NCBI RefSeq assembly: GCF_017355955.1
Contig: NZ_JAFFID010000006.1
Span: 124,001 to 188,000 of the forward strand
Reading direction: 5' to 3'
DNA from: Sabulibacter ruber
GTDB taxonomy: Bacteria > Bacteroidota > Bacteroidia > Cytophagales > Hymenobacteraceae
DNA length: 64,000 bases
The notes below the pieces were generated by a model that saw only the letters and a program-made list of their open reading frames with translations, ran no database searches and was not told where the DNA came from. Shown here in pieces: positions 40,075 through 49,996 of the stretch. Made by a program: the position numbers and the translations under genes. Numbering within the stretch: position 1 is the stretch's first letter; each line of letters starts with the position of its first letter.

Positions 40075-40152
40075 GTCGAAGCGGGATTTTGAGGCACTGT
40101 CCCATCTCAGATGCCGACGGTATTATTGGGCCACACCAACAATCCCTAAAAC

Positions 40153-40179
40153 GCTTGCTTGCTTGCTTGCTTGCTTGCT
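40153..40179. repeat. GCTT microsatellite (6.75 copies)
   Basis: GCTT is repeated six times plus GCT without error. It lies in the 304-bp gene-free gap (40075-40378) between the T9SS repeat protein and the GNAT gene. Nothing else was seen in that gap. No open frame crosses it in a way that suggests coding phase variation. Confidence 0.85.
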
Positions 40180-40378
40180 GCGGAATCCACGTCTCGCAGA
40201 CTGAGAATGTTTCCCATTACCGGGAAGAGCTAACTAGGCGCCTTTCTGAAAAGTAGGGGCGGCGGAGGCTTCGCTCTGAACCAATAACTGAATTTGTAAA
40301 CGGGCGCCCTAGTATGCGAGCAGATACCCAAGGAAAAGAATCGCAACGACCTAATTCAGGGCAAGCAATTGCATCGGT

Positions 40379-40879
40379 TTATTCAACTTCTATAACATAC
40401 AGATTGAAGGCTGGAACATTACCATTGGCTGGGTTAGGTATGAATAGTTTATGGTGCTTGAAATTTTCGGCAATTCTCTCCGCTGCATTATTACCTGGTT
40501 TTACCCAGCCATAGATTTGACTAATCCCGATTCTTCTGGCATCATTGACCGCATAGTTGAAAAGGTTCTGGCCTACATTCTCTTTGAAGAACTCCTTATC
40601 TACATAGGTGCTGGACTGAGCGATAAGCTTGCTCAGGAGCGGATTTGAGAATACCGGTGTCAAGGCCTGCCAACCGATTATTTGACCTGATTCAAGATGC
40701 GCAACATAGAAAACAGATTGGGAGACGTTTGAAAATACCCGAAAGAGTTCTTGTTTAAACTCTCCTATATTCTCCAGGGGCAGGGGTTTGCCTAAAGCTT
40801 GGCCTTGATTTTTCACCCAGATATCGAATATGGGCTCAAAATCATTTTCGTTACTTTCCCTTATATTAAAAGTTAACAT
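40379..40879 (-). CDS. GNAT-family N-acetyltransferase
   Basis: This 166-residue protein has the GNAT layout: NIRESNENDFEPIFDIW at the start, strand and hydrophobic core FYVAHLESGQIIGWQALTPV (~residues 65-90), then YAVNDARRIGISQIYGWVKPGNNAAERIAENFKHH, where GNNAAERIAENF lies at the place of the acetyl-CoA-linked helix. It probably acetylates an amine with acetyl-CoA. It is close to phosphinothricin-acetyltransferase-like members, but a substrate cannot be given. The ATG at 40879 is chosen. Confidence 0.78.
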   Translation of the reverse strand: MLTFNIRESNENDFEPIFDIWVKNQGQALGKPLPLENIGEFKQELFRVFSNVSQSVFYVAHLESGQIIGWQALTPVFSNPLLSKLIAQSSTYVDKEFFKENVGQNLFNYAVNDARRIGISQIYGWVKPGNNAAERIAENFKHHKLFIPNPANGNVPAFNLYVIEVE

Positions 40880-41283
40880 TGTCTGTATGCTTATAGGCGA
40901 TTTGGTACTAAGCGACGGTCCTCCTGGTGCATAAACCATGCTACAGCGACGGCTTTGCACGCCTCATGCACGAGGCCGTTGTGCGACAGTTAAGTACTGG
41001 TAGAAACACATGAAACTGTCACAAAGTAGCATAGCTGTCCCTGCGCACCGCCTATATGATGCATAAGCAGTTGACCGACAAACCATAACCTCAATTAGTC
41101 GGGGTGCTTTGTAGTCCTCCCCCTGAAAGTAGTAGAACCATTAAATATTTCTTCTTATAGAATCCTAGGTGGCATAAGGAAGAAGAACAAGAGGAACTAT
41201 TGGATACACCTCCTATAACTTCGACTCCAATTCGAGCTTCCCTTGTCGAGGCGATAAATCTCCATAGATAGTATTCACAGATA
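40880..41283. other. Gene-free stretch
   Basis: No supported gene. A palindrome-like GCATGAGGC region near 40960-40975 (GCCTCATGCACGAGGC) is GC-rich and could be a small hairpin. A minus-strand frame at 41091-41339 overlaps the end of the next gene and is not convincing. Confidence 0.35.
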
Positions 41284-42048
41284 CTATCGGTAAACAAACC
41301 TTCTTTTCGTGAAGGTGGAATACCTCCCCACTCTGTCAACCGTGAGTTTACTCACCCAATTGCCATTCTCATCGAATTCGTAACACAGCGCCAGGTCGTT
41401 CACAACCGTTCCGTTAGCCGTGATGATATGGATCCCTGTTACCTCGCTGCTTCCTTTGTCCCGGGTAAAGTATACCGTGGCCTCCAGTTCCCCTGAGGAG
41501 CGGTGGTTTGTCTGGGCCTTCATGTGGTCCCCATCCCACTCATACTTTTGGATGTAATACACCGTGCCCTCACGGTTGGTGATCTTTTTGACGGCCGGCT
41601 TTCCACTGTCGCTGTACTCGGTGGTATGGATGAGGCCCATTTCTCCATCTCTTTCATAATTCTGCACAGCCACAACCCTGTTCCTCGAGTCTCTGATATG
41701 CACCTGCCTTGTGATCTGCTTTGAGGTGGAGTCAGAGGTCAGCCCCTCTTTCAGGTATCCGTCGGTGTCATAAAGATATACCTGCCTTCTTATGACCCTG
41801 TCATCCCTATCGAACTCAACGCTTTCGGTTATATTCCCTTCTTCGTTGAAATGGGTGAGGGTATGCCCCATGTAGTCCTTCTCGCCTTCTTCCCACTTCC
41901 CACCCCTATATTCGGCCTTGAAGACGTTCTCGTAGACTGCAACCACATTACCTTTCAGGTTTAGCTCCTGAAGGGAGCTTTTCTTCTGGGAATGCCCATC
42001 AGAGAAACATACCCAGGTAAAAATGAGGATAAGGCATGCCTTTTTCAT
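41284..42048 (-). CDS. Secreted YD-repeat-like protein
   Basis: This 254-residue protein has a signal peptide (MKKACLILIFTWVCFSDGHS; no lipobox, although a Cys lies within it). The mature part has repeated strand pairs (GHTLTHFNEEGNITESVEFD, RRQVYLYDTDGYLKEGL, NYERDGEMGLIHTTEYSDSG, YEFDENGNWVSKLTVDR) that resemble YD/RHS-like repeats. It is the same class as the lipoprotein at 4196-5002, but not a close copy. A structural or surface role is likely; no catalytic site is seen. Confidence 0.7.
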   Translation of the reverse strand: MKKACLILIFTWVCFSDGHSQKKSSLQELNLKGNVVAVYENVFKAEYRGGKWEEGEKDYMGHTLTHFNEEGNITESVEFDRDDRVIRRQVYLYDTDGYLKEGLTSDSTSKQITRQVHIRDSRNRVVAVQNYERDGEMGLIHTTEYSDSGKPAVKKITNREGTVYYIQKYEWDGDHMKAQTNHRSSGELEATVYFTRDKGSSEVTGIHIITANGTVVNDLALCYEFDENGNWVSKLTVDRVGRYSTFTKRRFVYR

Positions 42049-42759
42049 TTGCTCTTCCGGTTGGGTGATTACTTGCTGTCACATAATCCTTCGTGTGGGG
42101 TAAAACTGGTAGCCGGGCCGTGGAATCAAGCAGCGAATACTTCGGACTTGATTCCTATTTTCAAATTACTTTAAATTATATAGGGAAGCTATACTCACAA
42201 GTAAGTAATTCATTTATCCGATGGATATAAAACATATTGGATACAAACCCACCGTGCTCTCAATTAGTATTAATACAGGACCAGAAATGGATCCGGAACG
42301 ATGCAGACAATCCAGGGAACATCTCCTCTCCCAAAGAGACCATTCATCCCTACTTTCAACTCGATCAGACATCAAAGGACATTCACACGTCTTGCCTACT
42401 TCCACACAAGGCGCTCTCATCGGTGATGATTGTTCCACGCCCGCCTATCGGCAACAGAGAAACTGAGGAAACCCTGAGGAGTCCATCTTGCTTGGGAGAA
42501 GCTATTGAAAGTAGGGATTCCGGTGGAGCCTCTCCGGAAAACATGCGACAAAACAATTATCTTAGCATAGGTCCCCAATACGCACTTTCCTATAGCCGGG
42601 AGGGAGGCGCTTGGCAAGTAGTGCGGGGCAAGTCTGCTCACCTAAGCACTGAACAGAAGGGGAACTATAGAGCAATGGAAAAGCCTTTTTAACAATTTAG
42701 TAAAGTACATGTAATCCCACTGAATTTCTGTTTCCAATACCTTTGGGGAAAACATAGTG
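42049..42759. other. Gene-free stretch upstream of the sigma factor gene
   Basis: A 151-codon plus frame (42237-42692) exists but is rich in Pro/Ser/Asn without domain-like order, and minus frames overlap it. I see no gene. The last ~25 bases carry the sigma gene promoter element. Confidence 0.4.
42738..42745 (+). promoter_or_regulatory. Bacteroidota -7 element of the FecI-like gene
   Basis: TACCTTTG matches TAnnTTTG exactly, 14 bp before the ATG at 42760. No clear -33 TTG is found. Confidence 0.4.
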
Positions 42760-43326
42760 ATGGAAGTGCATAGGGCAGATATAGAATTGATTGAGAGAAT
42801 AAAGCTGAATGACTCCAACGCTTTCAAAGAAATTTTTGATAGATATTGGGAGACGCTGTATGCCTCTGCTCTCAAGCGGTTGAAGTCACAGGATGAATGC
42901 AACGATGTTGTTCAGGAGGTCTTCACCGACATCTGGAGGAGGAGAAATGAACTGCAGATCACAGGAAACCTGAGCGCGTACCTTCATACTGCGGTAAAGT
43001 ACCGGGTCTTCAAAGTGCTTGAAAACAGGCGATGGGAGCAGGAACTTGACACTCTGGATAACGTGCACCTAAGCGTTTGTGATGCTACTCTGGAGTTTAA
43101 CGAGCTTTATGGAATTTTGGAAGTAGCATTAGATCAGCTTCCAGAAAAACAACAGTTAATATTTAGAATGAGTCGCTTTGAGGGGCTGAAAAGCCATGAA
43201 ATAGCCGATGCACTCCAAATATCGCGGCAAACCGTCCATAATAGCCTCCACAAGTCCCTGACGATTCTAAGGGCAGAACTTAAGGACTATGCCCCGCTCC
43301 TCCTCCTCCTTACTTTGCCTAACTAG
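42760..43326 (+). CDS. FecI-like ECF sigma factor (RpoE family)
   Basis: This 188-residue ECF sigma factor has region 2 at about residues 20-90 (NAFKEIFDRYWETLYASALKR, VVQEVFTDIWRRR, SAYLHTAVKYRVFK) and region 4 at ~120-175 (LDQLPEKQQLIFRMSRFEGL, IADALQISRQTVHNSLHKSL). It belongs to the Bacteroidota Sus/FecI-type group. It should be held by the FecR-like anti-sigma encoded downstream and drive the SusC/SusD genes on substrate binding. The ATG at 42760 is preferred over the GTG just before it. A 378-bp gap with a hairpin separates it from the anti-sigma gene. Confidence 0.9.
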   Translation: MEVHRADIELIERIKLNDSNAFKEIFDRYWETLYASALKRLKSQDECNDVVQEVFTDIWRRRNELQITGNLSAYLHTAVKYRVFKVLENRRWEQELDTLDNVHLSVCDATLEFNELYGILEVALDQLPEKQQLIFRMSRFEGLKSHEIADALQISRQTVHNSLHKSLTILRAELKDYAPLLLLLTLPN

Positions 43327-43493
43327 CCCGCCACGGGTCTTGTCAAGGCAACCAAATTCAACACACACTGTTTAAATTCTTCTTGTTTACTGTTCTGGTA
43401 AATCGTGTAAGGTAATCGGTGAACCTATCCTCTATTTGCTTTTAAGACGCGTAATGCTGGCCACTTACCGGCCCTAGGCTGTGTTTGGACATA

Positions 43494-43520
43494 TATTTTG
43501 GAGCTGTTATCAGAAAAACG
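43494..43520 (+). repeat. Dispersed intergenic repeat, copy 7
   Basis: TATTTTGGAGCTGTTATCAG plus AAAAACG matches the family core. It lies in the gap between the sigma and anti-sigma genes. Confidence 0.55.
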
Positions 43521-43588
43521 TTCCTAAACCAAGCTAAGCTTTTGGAAAGGAGCCAGGCATACCATTGGGCTGCTAGGCAATAACAACT

Positions 43589-43612
43589 GCATGATTTTGC
43601 CAAAAATCATGC
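43589..43612 (+). terminator. Stem-loop between sigma and anti-sigma genes
   Basis: GCATGATTTT and AAAATCATGC form a perfect 10-bp stem with a 4-nt loop. It has no T-run, so it may be a weak terminator or an attenuator ahead of the FecR gene. Confidence 0.5.
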
Positions 43613-43704
43613 GTTAAGTCTATGTTAAATACAACGGAATAATTTTAACAAACGCTTAACCAGAAACAGAGGTAGTGATATCCCCTTTCCATCACTTACC
43701 TACA

Positions 43705-44685
43705 ATGAAAGCGGATAGGCCCACCAAGAAACAGATTGAACTCTTTATCTCCAAAGCTCTGAGAGGCACCATCTCTCAAGAGGAAAAAGCCATATTAGAC
43801 CAGTGGTACCATGAGCAGGAAGAACAGGAGGCAGTTGTTTATACAACATTGAGCAAAGAGCAGTTTCGGGAGGAGTTATTCAAAAAGACCCTTAAAAACA
43901 TTCCCTCGCCTGCAGCAAAGAAGAAGACGGTGACGCGCACATACATCAGCGTTGCCGCTTCCATATTGCTTCTACTCGGGGGCTTGGGCTTTTTCTACCA
44001 GTACCAAACTCCAACTGGTACCGCTGCACAATCGGGAAAGGCTTTATTCGATGTGTACAGCAATGGCCCGGGCCTAAGAAAAAAGCTTGTGTTGCCAGAT
44101 GGCTCTGTCGCCTACCTTAACAGTAATAGCCAACTTACAGTCTTTCAGGATTTTTCACAGGAGCGGAAAGTGAAGCTCCAGGGAGAGGCGTTTTTTGAAG
44201 TAAAGAAAAACGAGCACCTGCCTTTTGTAGTCGAAACAGAAGGATTGAGGACGAAAGTATTGGGTACCTCCTTCAATGTTTCCTCATATAAATCTGCTTC
44301 AGAAATAGTTTCGGTAAGAACCGGAAAAGTACAAGTAGAGGACAAGAAACGAGAGAGTGCCGTTTTCCTCCTCCCAAATGAGCAAGGGATGCTCCGTGAT
44401 GGAGAACTGTCCAGGACTGGTGTTACCCATCCCGAGAGCGTTTTCGGGTGGGTGGAAGGAAAGCTTGTTTTCAATAAGACGCCTTTACGGGAAATAGCTC
44501 CGAAGCTGGAAGCATGGTATGGAGTAAAGGTCTCGGTGCAGGTAGAGTCCGGTGCCCCTTGCCAGCTTACCGGCACCTATACCAACTTATCACTGGAAGA
44601 ACTAATGGAGTTGATCAAGTTCTCCATCAATATCGACTACAAGGTTGAAGGCAAGAAACTCGTCATAGAAGCCAAAGGCTGTTGA
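43705..44685 (+). CDS. FecR-like anti-sigma factor
   Basis: This 326-residue inner-membrane protein has a cytosolic N-terminus with an anti-sigma-type helical part (residues 1-80), one membrane helix at about 80-98 (YISVAASILLLLGGLGFFY), and a periplasmic FecR domain (~115-320). The domain includes KKLVLPDGSVAYLNSNSQLTVF and GEAFFEVKKNEHLPFVVETE, and ends in an STN-like segment (LEELMELIKFSINIDYKVEG). It transmits the signal from the receptor's STN domain and controls the sigma factor. The ATG at 43705 starts directly with the soluble domain. Confidence 0.9.
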   Translation: MKADRPTKKQIELFISKALRGTISQEEKAILDQWYHEQEEQEAVVYTTLSKEQFREELFKKTLKNIPSPAAKKKTVTRTYISVAASILLLLGGLGFFYQYQTPTGTAAQSGKALFDVYSNGPGLRKKLVLPDGSVAYLNSNSQLTVFQDFSQERKVKLQGEAFFEVKKNEHLPFVVETEGLRTKVLGTSFNVSSYKSASEIVSVRTGKVQVEDKKRESAVFLLPNEQGMLRDGELSRTGVTHPESVFGWVEGKLVFNKTPLREIAPKLEAWYGVKVSVQVESGAPCQLTGTYTNLSLEELMELIKFSINIDYKVEGKKLVIEAKGC

Positions 44686-44755
44686 GTGTTCATAGTGCTT
44701 TCCCAAAGGTTATGCTAGCTGACAAATAGGATTATTTAACAATGAAACCGAGAAT

Positions 44756-47700
44756 ATGAGAAAACATCTATGCAGCTTTTTCCTGCGGCTGACGATACGG
44801 GTCTTCATCATAGGGCTTGTAGCCCCTGTGGGAACCTCCATCAGCCTGGCAAGTGAAGTGAAAGGGCAGAACCTTAGGGAGACCTTCGTTAAGCTCAATA
44901 TACAATCCCCTACCGTTGAAAACCTTTTTCAAGCAATCGAGAAACAGACCCGATTCAAATTTTCCTACAGAAGTGACTTGAATCTCAGGCAAACGGTCAC
45001 CTTATCCAAAACAGAAACAGACCTGGAGAGCCTTCTGCAATCGGTTTCCCAGCAGGCGAAGTTTAACTTCAAGCAGATAGACTATACCATTGGGGTGAGT
45101 GAAAGGCGAGTTGCGCGCCCATCCGCCCAAAAGCTGAAAGACATTACCATCAGGGGCAAGGTAACGGATGAAAAAGGAGTAGCCCTTCCCGGAGCAACTG
45201 TGGCGGTGGAGGGTACTGCCAAAGGATCGTTGACCGATGTGGACGGCAACTACATCCTGGATGCCGACTCTGATGCTGTGTTGGTGGTGAGCTATTTAGG
45301 ATATCTGACCCAGCGTATTCAGGTTCAGGGCAGGGAAGTGCTGAATGTCGCTTTGAAAGAGGACAATGCTGCCCTGGACGAAGTGGTGGTCGTTGGGTTT
45401 GGTACGCAACGAAAAGCCAGTCTGGTAGGGGCGCAGTCTTCCGTGGAGGTGGAGGCGTTACAGGTACCGGCGGCAAATCTGACCAATGCCCTGGCGGGGC
45501 GGGTGGCAGGCGTGATTGGGGTGCAGCGTACCGGTGAACCCGGCTTTGATGATTCCGACATCTGGATACGCGGTATCTCCACCTTCAGCCAGGGGCTTAG
45601 CAAACCGCTTGTGCTGGTAGACGGTACCCCAAGGGAAATGTCCAACGTGGATCCCGAGGACATTGAGAGTTTCACCGTTCTGAAAGACGCCTCGGCAACT
45701 GCCGTGTATGGCGTTAGGGGTGCGAATGGCGTTGTCATCATCAAAACCAAAAGAGGAACGCCTGGCAAACCTAAGTTTTCCTTCCGCTACTATGAAGGCG
45801 TGACAAAATTCACCAAACTGCCCGAGTTCGCGGACGGCCCGACCTATATGCGCATGTCCAATGAGGCGATCATGAACCGGGGAGGGGCGCCTATCTACAG
45901 TAGTGAGGCTATCTCGATGACCGAGCAGGGCACGGATCCCTATTTGTATCCGAACGTGGACTGGATGGATGCGCTCTTCAACGATTTCGGGCGCCAGCGT
46001 AGGGCAAACTTAAACATCAGCGGAGGCTCGGAAAGTGCTACTTACTACGTAGGAACCAGCTTCTTTGACGAGGTGGGCCTGTACAGGCAGGGTGATCTGG
46101 TGGATTACAATAATCAGGTAGGTTTTAAACGATATAACCTCACCACCAATCTCTCTGTAAAGGCATCCAGCACCACCAAAGTTGACTTAGGGGTACAGGG
46201 GTACCTGGCCAACGCAAATTATCCGGGGGCAGGGCAGGCGACCATATTCGAGAAAGCCTACTACGTCACCCCCATCATCCACCCAGTACGCTACGAGAAC
46301 GGAGAGATTGCGGATCAACGCTCCGGGGCCTTGGATAACCCGTACGGGAACCTGACCGCCACCGGCTACGCCAACCAGTGGCGGAACCAGCTCTTCTCCA
46401 ACCTGAGGGTAACCCAGGACCTGCCGTTCTTGGTGGATGGCCTTTCTGCCACCGCTATGTTCTCCTTTGACGTGTACAATTACACCAGCATGCGCCGCAC
46501 CAAAAGACCTGATACTTTCCTGGCCACCGGCCGCGATGAAAACGGGAACATGCTGTATGAGGAGACCTACAGAGGAGAGCGGTACCTGAACTTCAGCCGC
46601 AGCAGTTCTGGTGAACGCACCATTTACTTTGAAAGCGCCCTCAACTACGAGAAGTTCCTCAAGAAGCACGAGGTAAAAGGTATGCTGCTGTACAACCAGA
46701 GCGATATGTTGAACTCCCAGGCCGGAGACTTCAACAGTTCTCTTCCCTACCGCTACATGGGGGTTTCCGGTAGAGGCACCTATGGGTATGACAGCAAGTA
46801 TTTCCTGGAGCTGAACTTCGGGTATAACGGGTCTGAGAACTTCGCCCCGGCCAAACGCTTCGGCTTCTTCCCTTCGGTTGGGCTGGGCTGGGTGGTAAGC
46901 GAGGAAAAGTTCTTTGAACCTCTTTCCAGGATTTTCCCCATGGCGAAATTTCGGTTCTCGCACGGCATAGTGGGAAATAGCCAGATTACAGGCCGCCGCT
47001 TTGCCTATGTGTCCACCATTGGCTCCACCACTGGATACTCGTTTGGGAAAGACCGCGGAAACAATTACGAGGGCTATGACATAGGCGAGTACGGAGTGGA
47101 TGTAAGCTGGGAGACGGCAACCAAAACCAACTTGGGCCTGGACTTATATAGCCTTAACAGCGATCTGAACTTGCAGGTAGATTTCTTCAAGGAACTAAGA
47201 GAGGGTATTTTCCTTAACAGAAGTGCTGTTCCGGCCTATGTCGGGTTACAGAAAGCGCCTTACGGAAACCTCGGTATAATCGAGAACAAAGGGATGGATG
47301 CCAGCCTTACCTACTCCAAACGCTTCAATGACATTTTTGTACAGGCGATAGGAAACTTCACCTTCAGCAGAAACAAGATTATTGAGAACGACCAGCCTGC
47401 GCCTACCTATCCATGGCTGGACCAGAGGGGACGAAAGGTGGGGCAGCGCTTTGGCCTGAAAGCCTTGGGTCTGTTCGAAACTGAGGAGGAAATCGCCAAT
47501 GGGCCACTCCACCCCGGCACAGTACAGCCAGGAGACATAAAGTTTCAGGATGTAAACGGAGACGGTAGAATAGATGACTTCGACCGCATTCCGATAGGTC
47601 ACGGTACCATCCCGGAGATCGTGTATGGTTTTGGTTTAACCCTTGGGTACAAGAACATCACGCTTTCTTCCTTATTCCAGGGAGTAGGGAATGTAGACAT

Positions 47701-48097
47701 CTACATGAACGGCGAGGGAGTGACCCCTTTCCCGGTTTCCATGAGCCGTGGCAACCTTTTAAGCAACATCGAAGACCGTTGGACAGTTGACAACCCCCGG
47801 CAGGACGCCTTCTACCCAAGGCTTTCAGACGGTAGCCCGAATAACAACTACGCGACCAGCACCTGGTGGGTAAAGAACGGACGCTACCTGCGCCTCAAGA
47901 ACGTGCAGTTAAGCTACGGTTTACCCAGAACGTTCACCCAGAAGCTTAGGCTAGACAATGCCAGTATCTTTTTGGCCGGCTTCAATGTGTTCACCTGGAG
48001 TCCCTTTGAGTTCTGGGACGTGGAGTTGGGGGACGGAAGAGGCACAAGCTACCCCAATGTTTCCTCTTATACGCTGGGCATCGACCTGAAATTTTAA
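44756..48097 (+). CDS. SusC/RagA TonB-dependent transporter with STN domain
   Basis: This 1113-residue outer-membrane transporter has a signal region, an STN domain (~55-115, IEKQTRFKFSYRSDLNLRQ) that contacts the FecR protein, a carboxypeptidase-regulatory-like domain (~130-205, VTDEKGVALPGATVAVEG), and a plug with ASATAVYGVRGANGVVIIKT (~305-330). The barrel runs to the C-terminal SYTLGIDLKF. It imports an oligomeric substrate in pair with SusD at 48110, 12 bp downstream. The STN domain together with FecI/FecR indicates substrate-dependent regulation. Confidence 0.95.
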   Translation: MRKHLCSFFLRLTIRVFIIGLVAPVGTSISLASEVKGQNLRETFVKLNIQSPTVENLFQAIEKQTRFKFSYRSDLNLRQTVTLSKTETDLESLLQSVSQQAKFNFKQIDYTIGVSERRVARPSAQKLKDITIRGKVTDEKGVALPGATVAVEGTAKGSLTDVDGNYILDADSDAVLVVSYLGYLTQRIQVQGREVLNVALKEDNAALDEVVVVGFGTQRKASLVGAQSSVEVEALQVPAANLTNALAGRVAGVIGVQRTGEPGFDDSDIWIRGISTFSQGLSKPLVLVDGTPREMSNVDPEDIESFTVLKDASATAVYGVRGANGVVIIKTKRGTPGKPKFSFRYYEGVTKFTKLPEFADGPTYMRMSNEAIMNRGGAPIYSSEAISMTEQGTDPYLYPNVDWMDALFNDFGRQRRANLNISGGSESATYYVGTSFFDEVGLYRQGDLVDYNNQVGFKRYNLTTNLSVKASSTTKVDLGVQGYLANANYPGAGQATIFEKAYYVTPIIHPVRYENGEIADQRSGALDNPYGNLTATGYANQWRNQLFSNLRVTQDLPFLVDGLSATAMFSFDVYNYTSMRRTKRPDTFLATGRDENGNMLYEETYRGERYLNFSRSSSGERTIYFESALNYEKFLKKHEVKGMLLYNQSDMLNSQAGDFNSSLPYRYMGVSGRGTYGYDSKYFLELNFGYNGSENFAPAKRFGFFPSVGLGWVVSEEKFFEPLSRIFPMAKFRFSHGIVGNSQITGRRFAYVSTIGSTTGYSFGKDRGNNYEGYDIGEYGVDVSWETATKTNLGLDLYSLNSDLNLQVDFFKELREGIFLNRSAVPAYVGLQKAPYGNLGIIENKGMDASLTYSKRFNDIFVQAIGNFTFSRNKIIENDQPAPTYPWLDQRGRKVGQRFGLKALGLFETEEEIANGPLHPGTVQPGDIKFQDVNGDGRIDDFDRIPIGHGTIPEIVYGFGLTLGYKNITLSSLFQGVGNVDIYMNGEGVTPFPVSMSRGNLLSNIEDRWTVDNPRQDAFYPRLSDGSPNNNYATSTWWVKNGRYLRLKNVQLSYGLPRTFTQKLRLDNASIFLAGFNVFTWSPFEFWDVELGDGRGTSYPNVSSYTLGIDLKF

Positions 48098-48109
48098 AAC
48101 CGAATCAAG

Positions 48110-49978
48110 ATGAAGAATATAAAATCAAATAAAAGGCGGGGAAGTTTTTTCTCTGCTGTGGTTCTGTCATGCCTCATGCTCATCTCCTCCGCATGTAACG
48201 AGGATTTCCTGGACCAGGTGCCGGATGACATCATGACGCTGGAGGAGGTCTTCAGCAGGAAGGACCTCTCCGAATCTTACCTGGCCAACGTGTATAACTA
48301 CGTGCGGGACGAAGCGCACAGAACCAACAACACGCCCTGGGATGTGATCTCGGACGACATTGATGTATCCCAGCGTAACACCCCGTACCGGGTGAACCTG
48401 GGTAACTGGAGCGCGGCCTCCAACTACTGGGTTTTCTGGGATCATTACTACAAAGGAATCCGTTCGGCTACCACCTTCCTCAATCACATAGATGGTAACC
48501 AGCAGATTTTGCAGGACAGAGAGGGGGCAAACCTAATCAGGCAATACAAAGCCGAAGCAAGGTTTTTGAGGGCTTTTTTCTATTTCGAGCTCTTAAAACA
48601 GTACGGCCCAGTCATCATTATAGGTGACGAGGAGATTGCCCCTGATCTGCCTACCGACAACCCAGGAATGCAAATGAGCAGAACTCCCTTTGATGCCTGT
48701 GTTGAATACATTGTGAAGGAGCTGGATCTGGCAGCCCAGGACTTGCCTCTGCATTTTACCTTGCAGCCTGAGCGAGACTTCGGCAGAGCAACAGGGCTGC
48801 TGTGCCAGGCCGTGAAGAGCCGTATGTTGCTGTACGCTGCCAGCCCTTTGTTCAATGGGAACCCGGATTACAACGGGTTTGTGAATCCAGACGGAACACC
48901 ATTGATGAATACTTCTTTCTCCGCTGAGAAGTGGAAAAGAGCGGCAGATGCAGCCAAGGTGGTCATAGACTTAGCCGAATCACAAGGACTGCTGGCGCTC
49001 TATAAGAAGAACGGGACCAATGGTGTCTTTGATCCTTTCCTTTCTTACCGCGATCTGTTCCTGGACCCGTGGAACTCAGAGTGGATTTTTGCCAGAAACT
49101 CAAACTCCCTCTCAAGTTACGAACGCTCCCTAACCCCCCGGTTGGCCAATGGATTTGCCAGTATGGGTGCCACGCAAAAGCTAGTGGATACTTACCACAT
49201 GGCGAACGGAGAAGCGCCTATCCTGGGGTACAACTCTGATGGCTCGCCTGTTATCAATTCTTCTTCCGGCTACTCAGAAACCGGCTTTTCAACCACAGCC
49301 GGTAAGTATACTAAGGCGAAAACATTCAATATGTATGTAAACCGCGAGCCGAGGTTCTACGCCTCTGTCATTTACAGTGGCGGTAACTGGATCAATACAA
49401 CCTCCAGCTTAGGGGTAAGGGAGATTGAGTTGTGGTTTAAAGGAGAATCTGGTAAAGGAGGGTCACATGACTACTCCGAGACAGGGTACCTGTTCCGCAA
49501 GAACGTCCATCCGGACAGTAACCCAAGGGAAAGCAAGTATGTAGCCCGTCCGCTTGTCATGTACCGTTATGCCGAGGTACTACTCAACTACGCAGAGGCG
49601 CTGAATGAATTTAACCCTGGCCACCCAGACGTACTGCGGTATCTCAATATGATCAGGGAAAGAGGCGGTATACCTGGCTATGCCTCTGACAACGGTAAAA
49701 GCGGCATGAGAGAACGGATTTGGCGGGAAAGAAGAGTAGAACTGGCGATGGAGCATCTGCGCTACTTTGATACCAGAAGATGGAAAATTGCGGAACAGAC
49801 TGATGCCGGTCCATTCTGGGGGATGAACGTGAATGCTGGCAGCAGCGCCACAGATCCTGCTTTCTTCCAGAGAACCGTGTTTGAGCACAGGGTCTTCAGA
49901 AAAGCATTCTACCTGTTTCCTATTCCTCAGCGCGAAATAGAAAGGAACCCTAACGCTGTGCAGAACCCTGGTTGGTAA
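48110..49978 (+). CDS. SusD/RagB substrate-binding lipoprotein
   Basis: This 622-residue surface lipoprotein has the lipobox LISSAC followed by NEDFLDQVPDD, the usual start of SusD proteins. It shows the TPR-like N-terminal half (AEARFLRAFFYFELLKQYGP near residue 150) and the C-terminal RagB/SusD part (YRYAEVLLNYAEALNEF near residue 485, then RRWKIAE and the FPIPQREIERNP ending). It closes the pore of the adjoining SusC and recognises the substrate. The two genes are 12 bp apart and the next gene is 18 bp further on, so one operon is likely. Confidence 0.95.
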   Translation: MKNIKSNKRRGSFFSAVVLSCLMLISSACNEDFLDQVPDDIMTLEEVFSRKDLSESYLANVYNYVRDEAHRTNNTPWDVISDDIDVSQRNTPYRVNLGNWSAASNYWVFWDHYYKGIRSATTFLNHIDGNQQILQDREGANLIRQYKAEARFLRAFFYFELLKQYGPVIIIGDEEIAPDLPTDNPGMQMSRTPFDACVEYIVKELDLAAQDLPLHFTLQPERDFGRATGLLCQAVKSRMLLYAASPLFNGNPDYNGFVNPDGTPLMNTSFSAEKWKRAADAAKVVIDLAESQGLLALYKKNGTNGVFDPFLSYRDLFLDPWNSEWIFARNSNSLSSYERSLTPRLANGFASMGATQKLVDTYHMANGEAPILGYNSDGSPVINSSSGYSETGFSTTAGKYTKAKTFNMYVNREPRFYASVIYSGGNWINTTSSLGVREIELWFKGESGKGGSHDYSETGYLFRKNVHPDSNPRESKYVARPLVMYRYAEVLLNYAEALNEFNPGHPDVLRYLNMIRERGGIPGYASDNGKSGMRERIWRERRVELAMEHLRYFDTRRWKIAEQTDAGPFWGMNVNAGSSATDPAFFQRTVFEHRVFRKAFYLFPIPQREIERNPNAVQNPGW

Positions 49979-49996
49979 ATTCAAAAACAGAATAAA

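Noticed and set aside
40153..40179. GCTT tract as a coding phase-variation switch
   Set aside because: No open frame of convincing quality crosses the tract, so only a non-coding effect remains possible.
42237..42692. 151-codon plus-strand frame before the sigma factor gene
   Set aside because: No domain or hydrophobic core, low-pattern Pro/Ser/Asn sequence, and overlapped by minus frames of equal quality.
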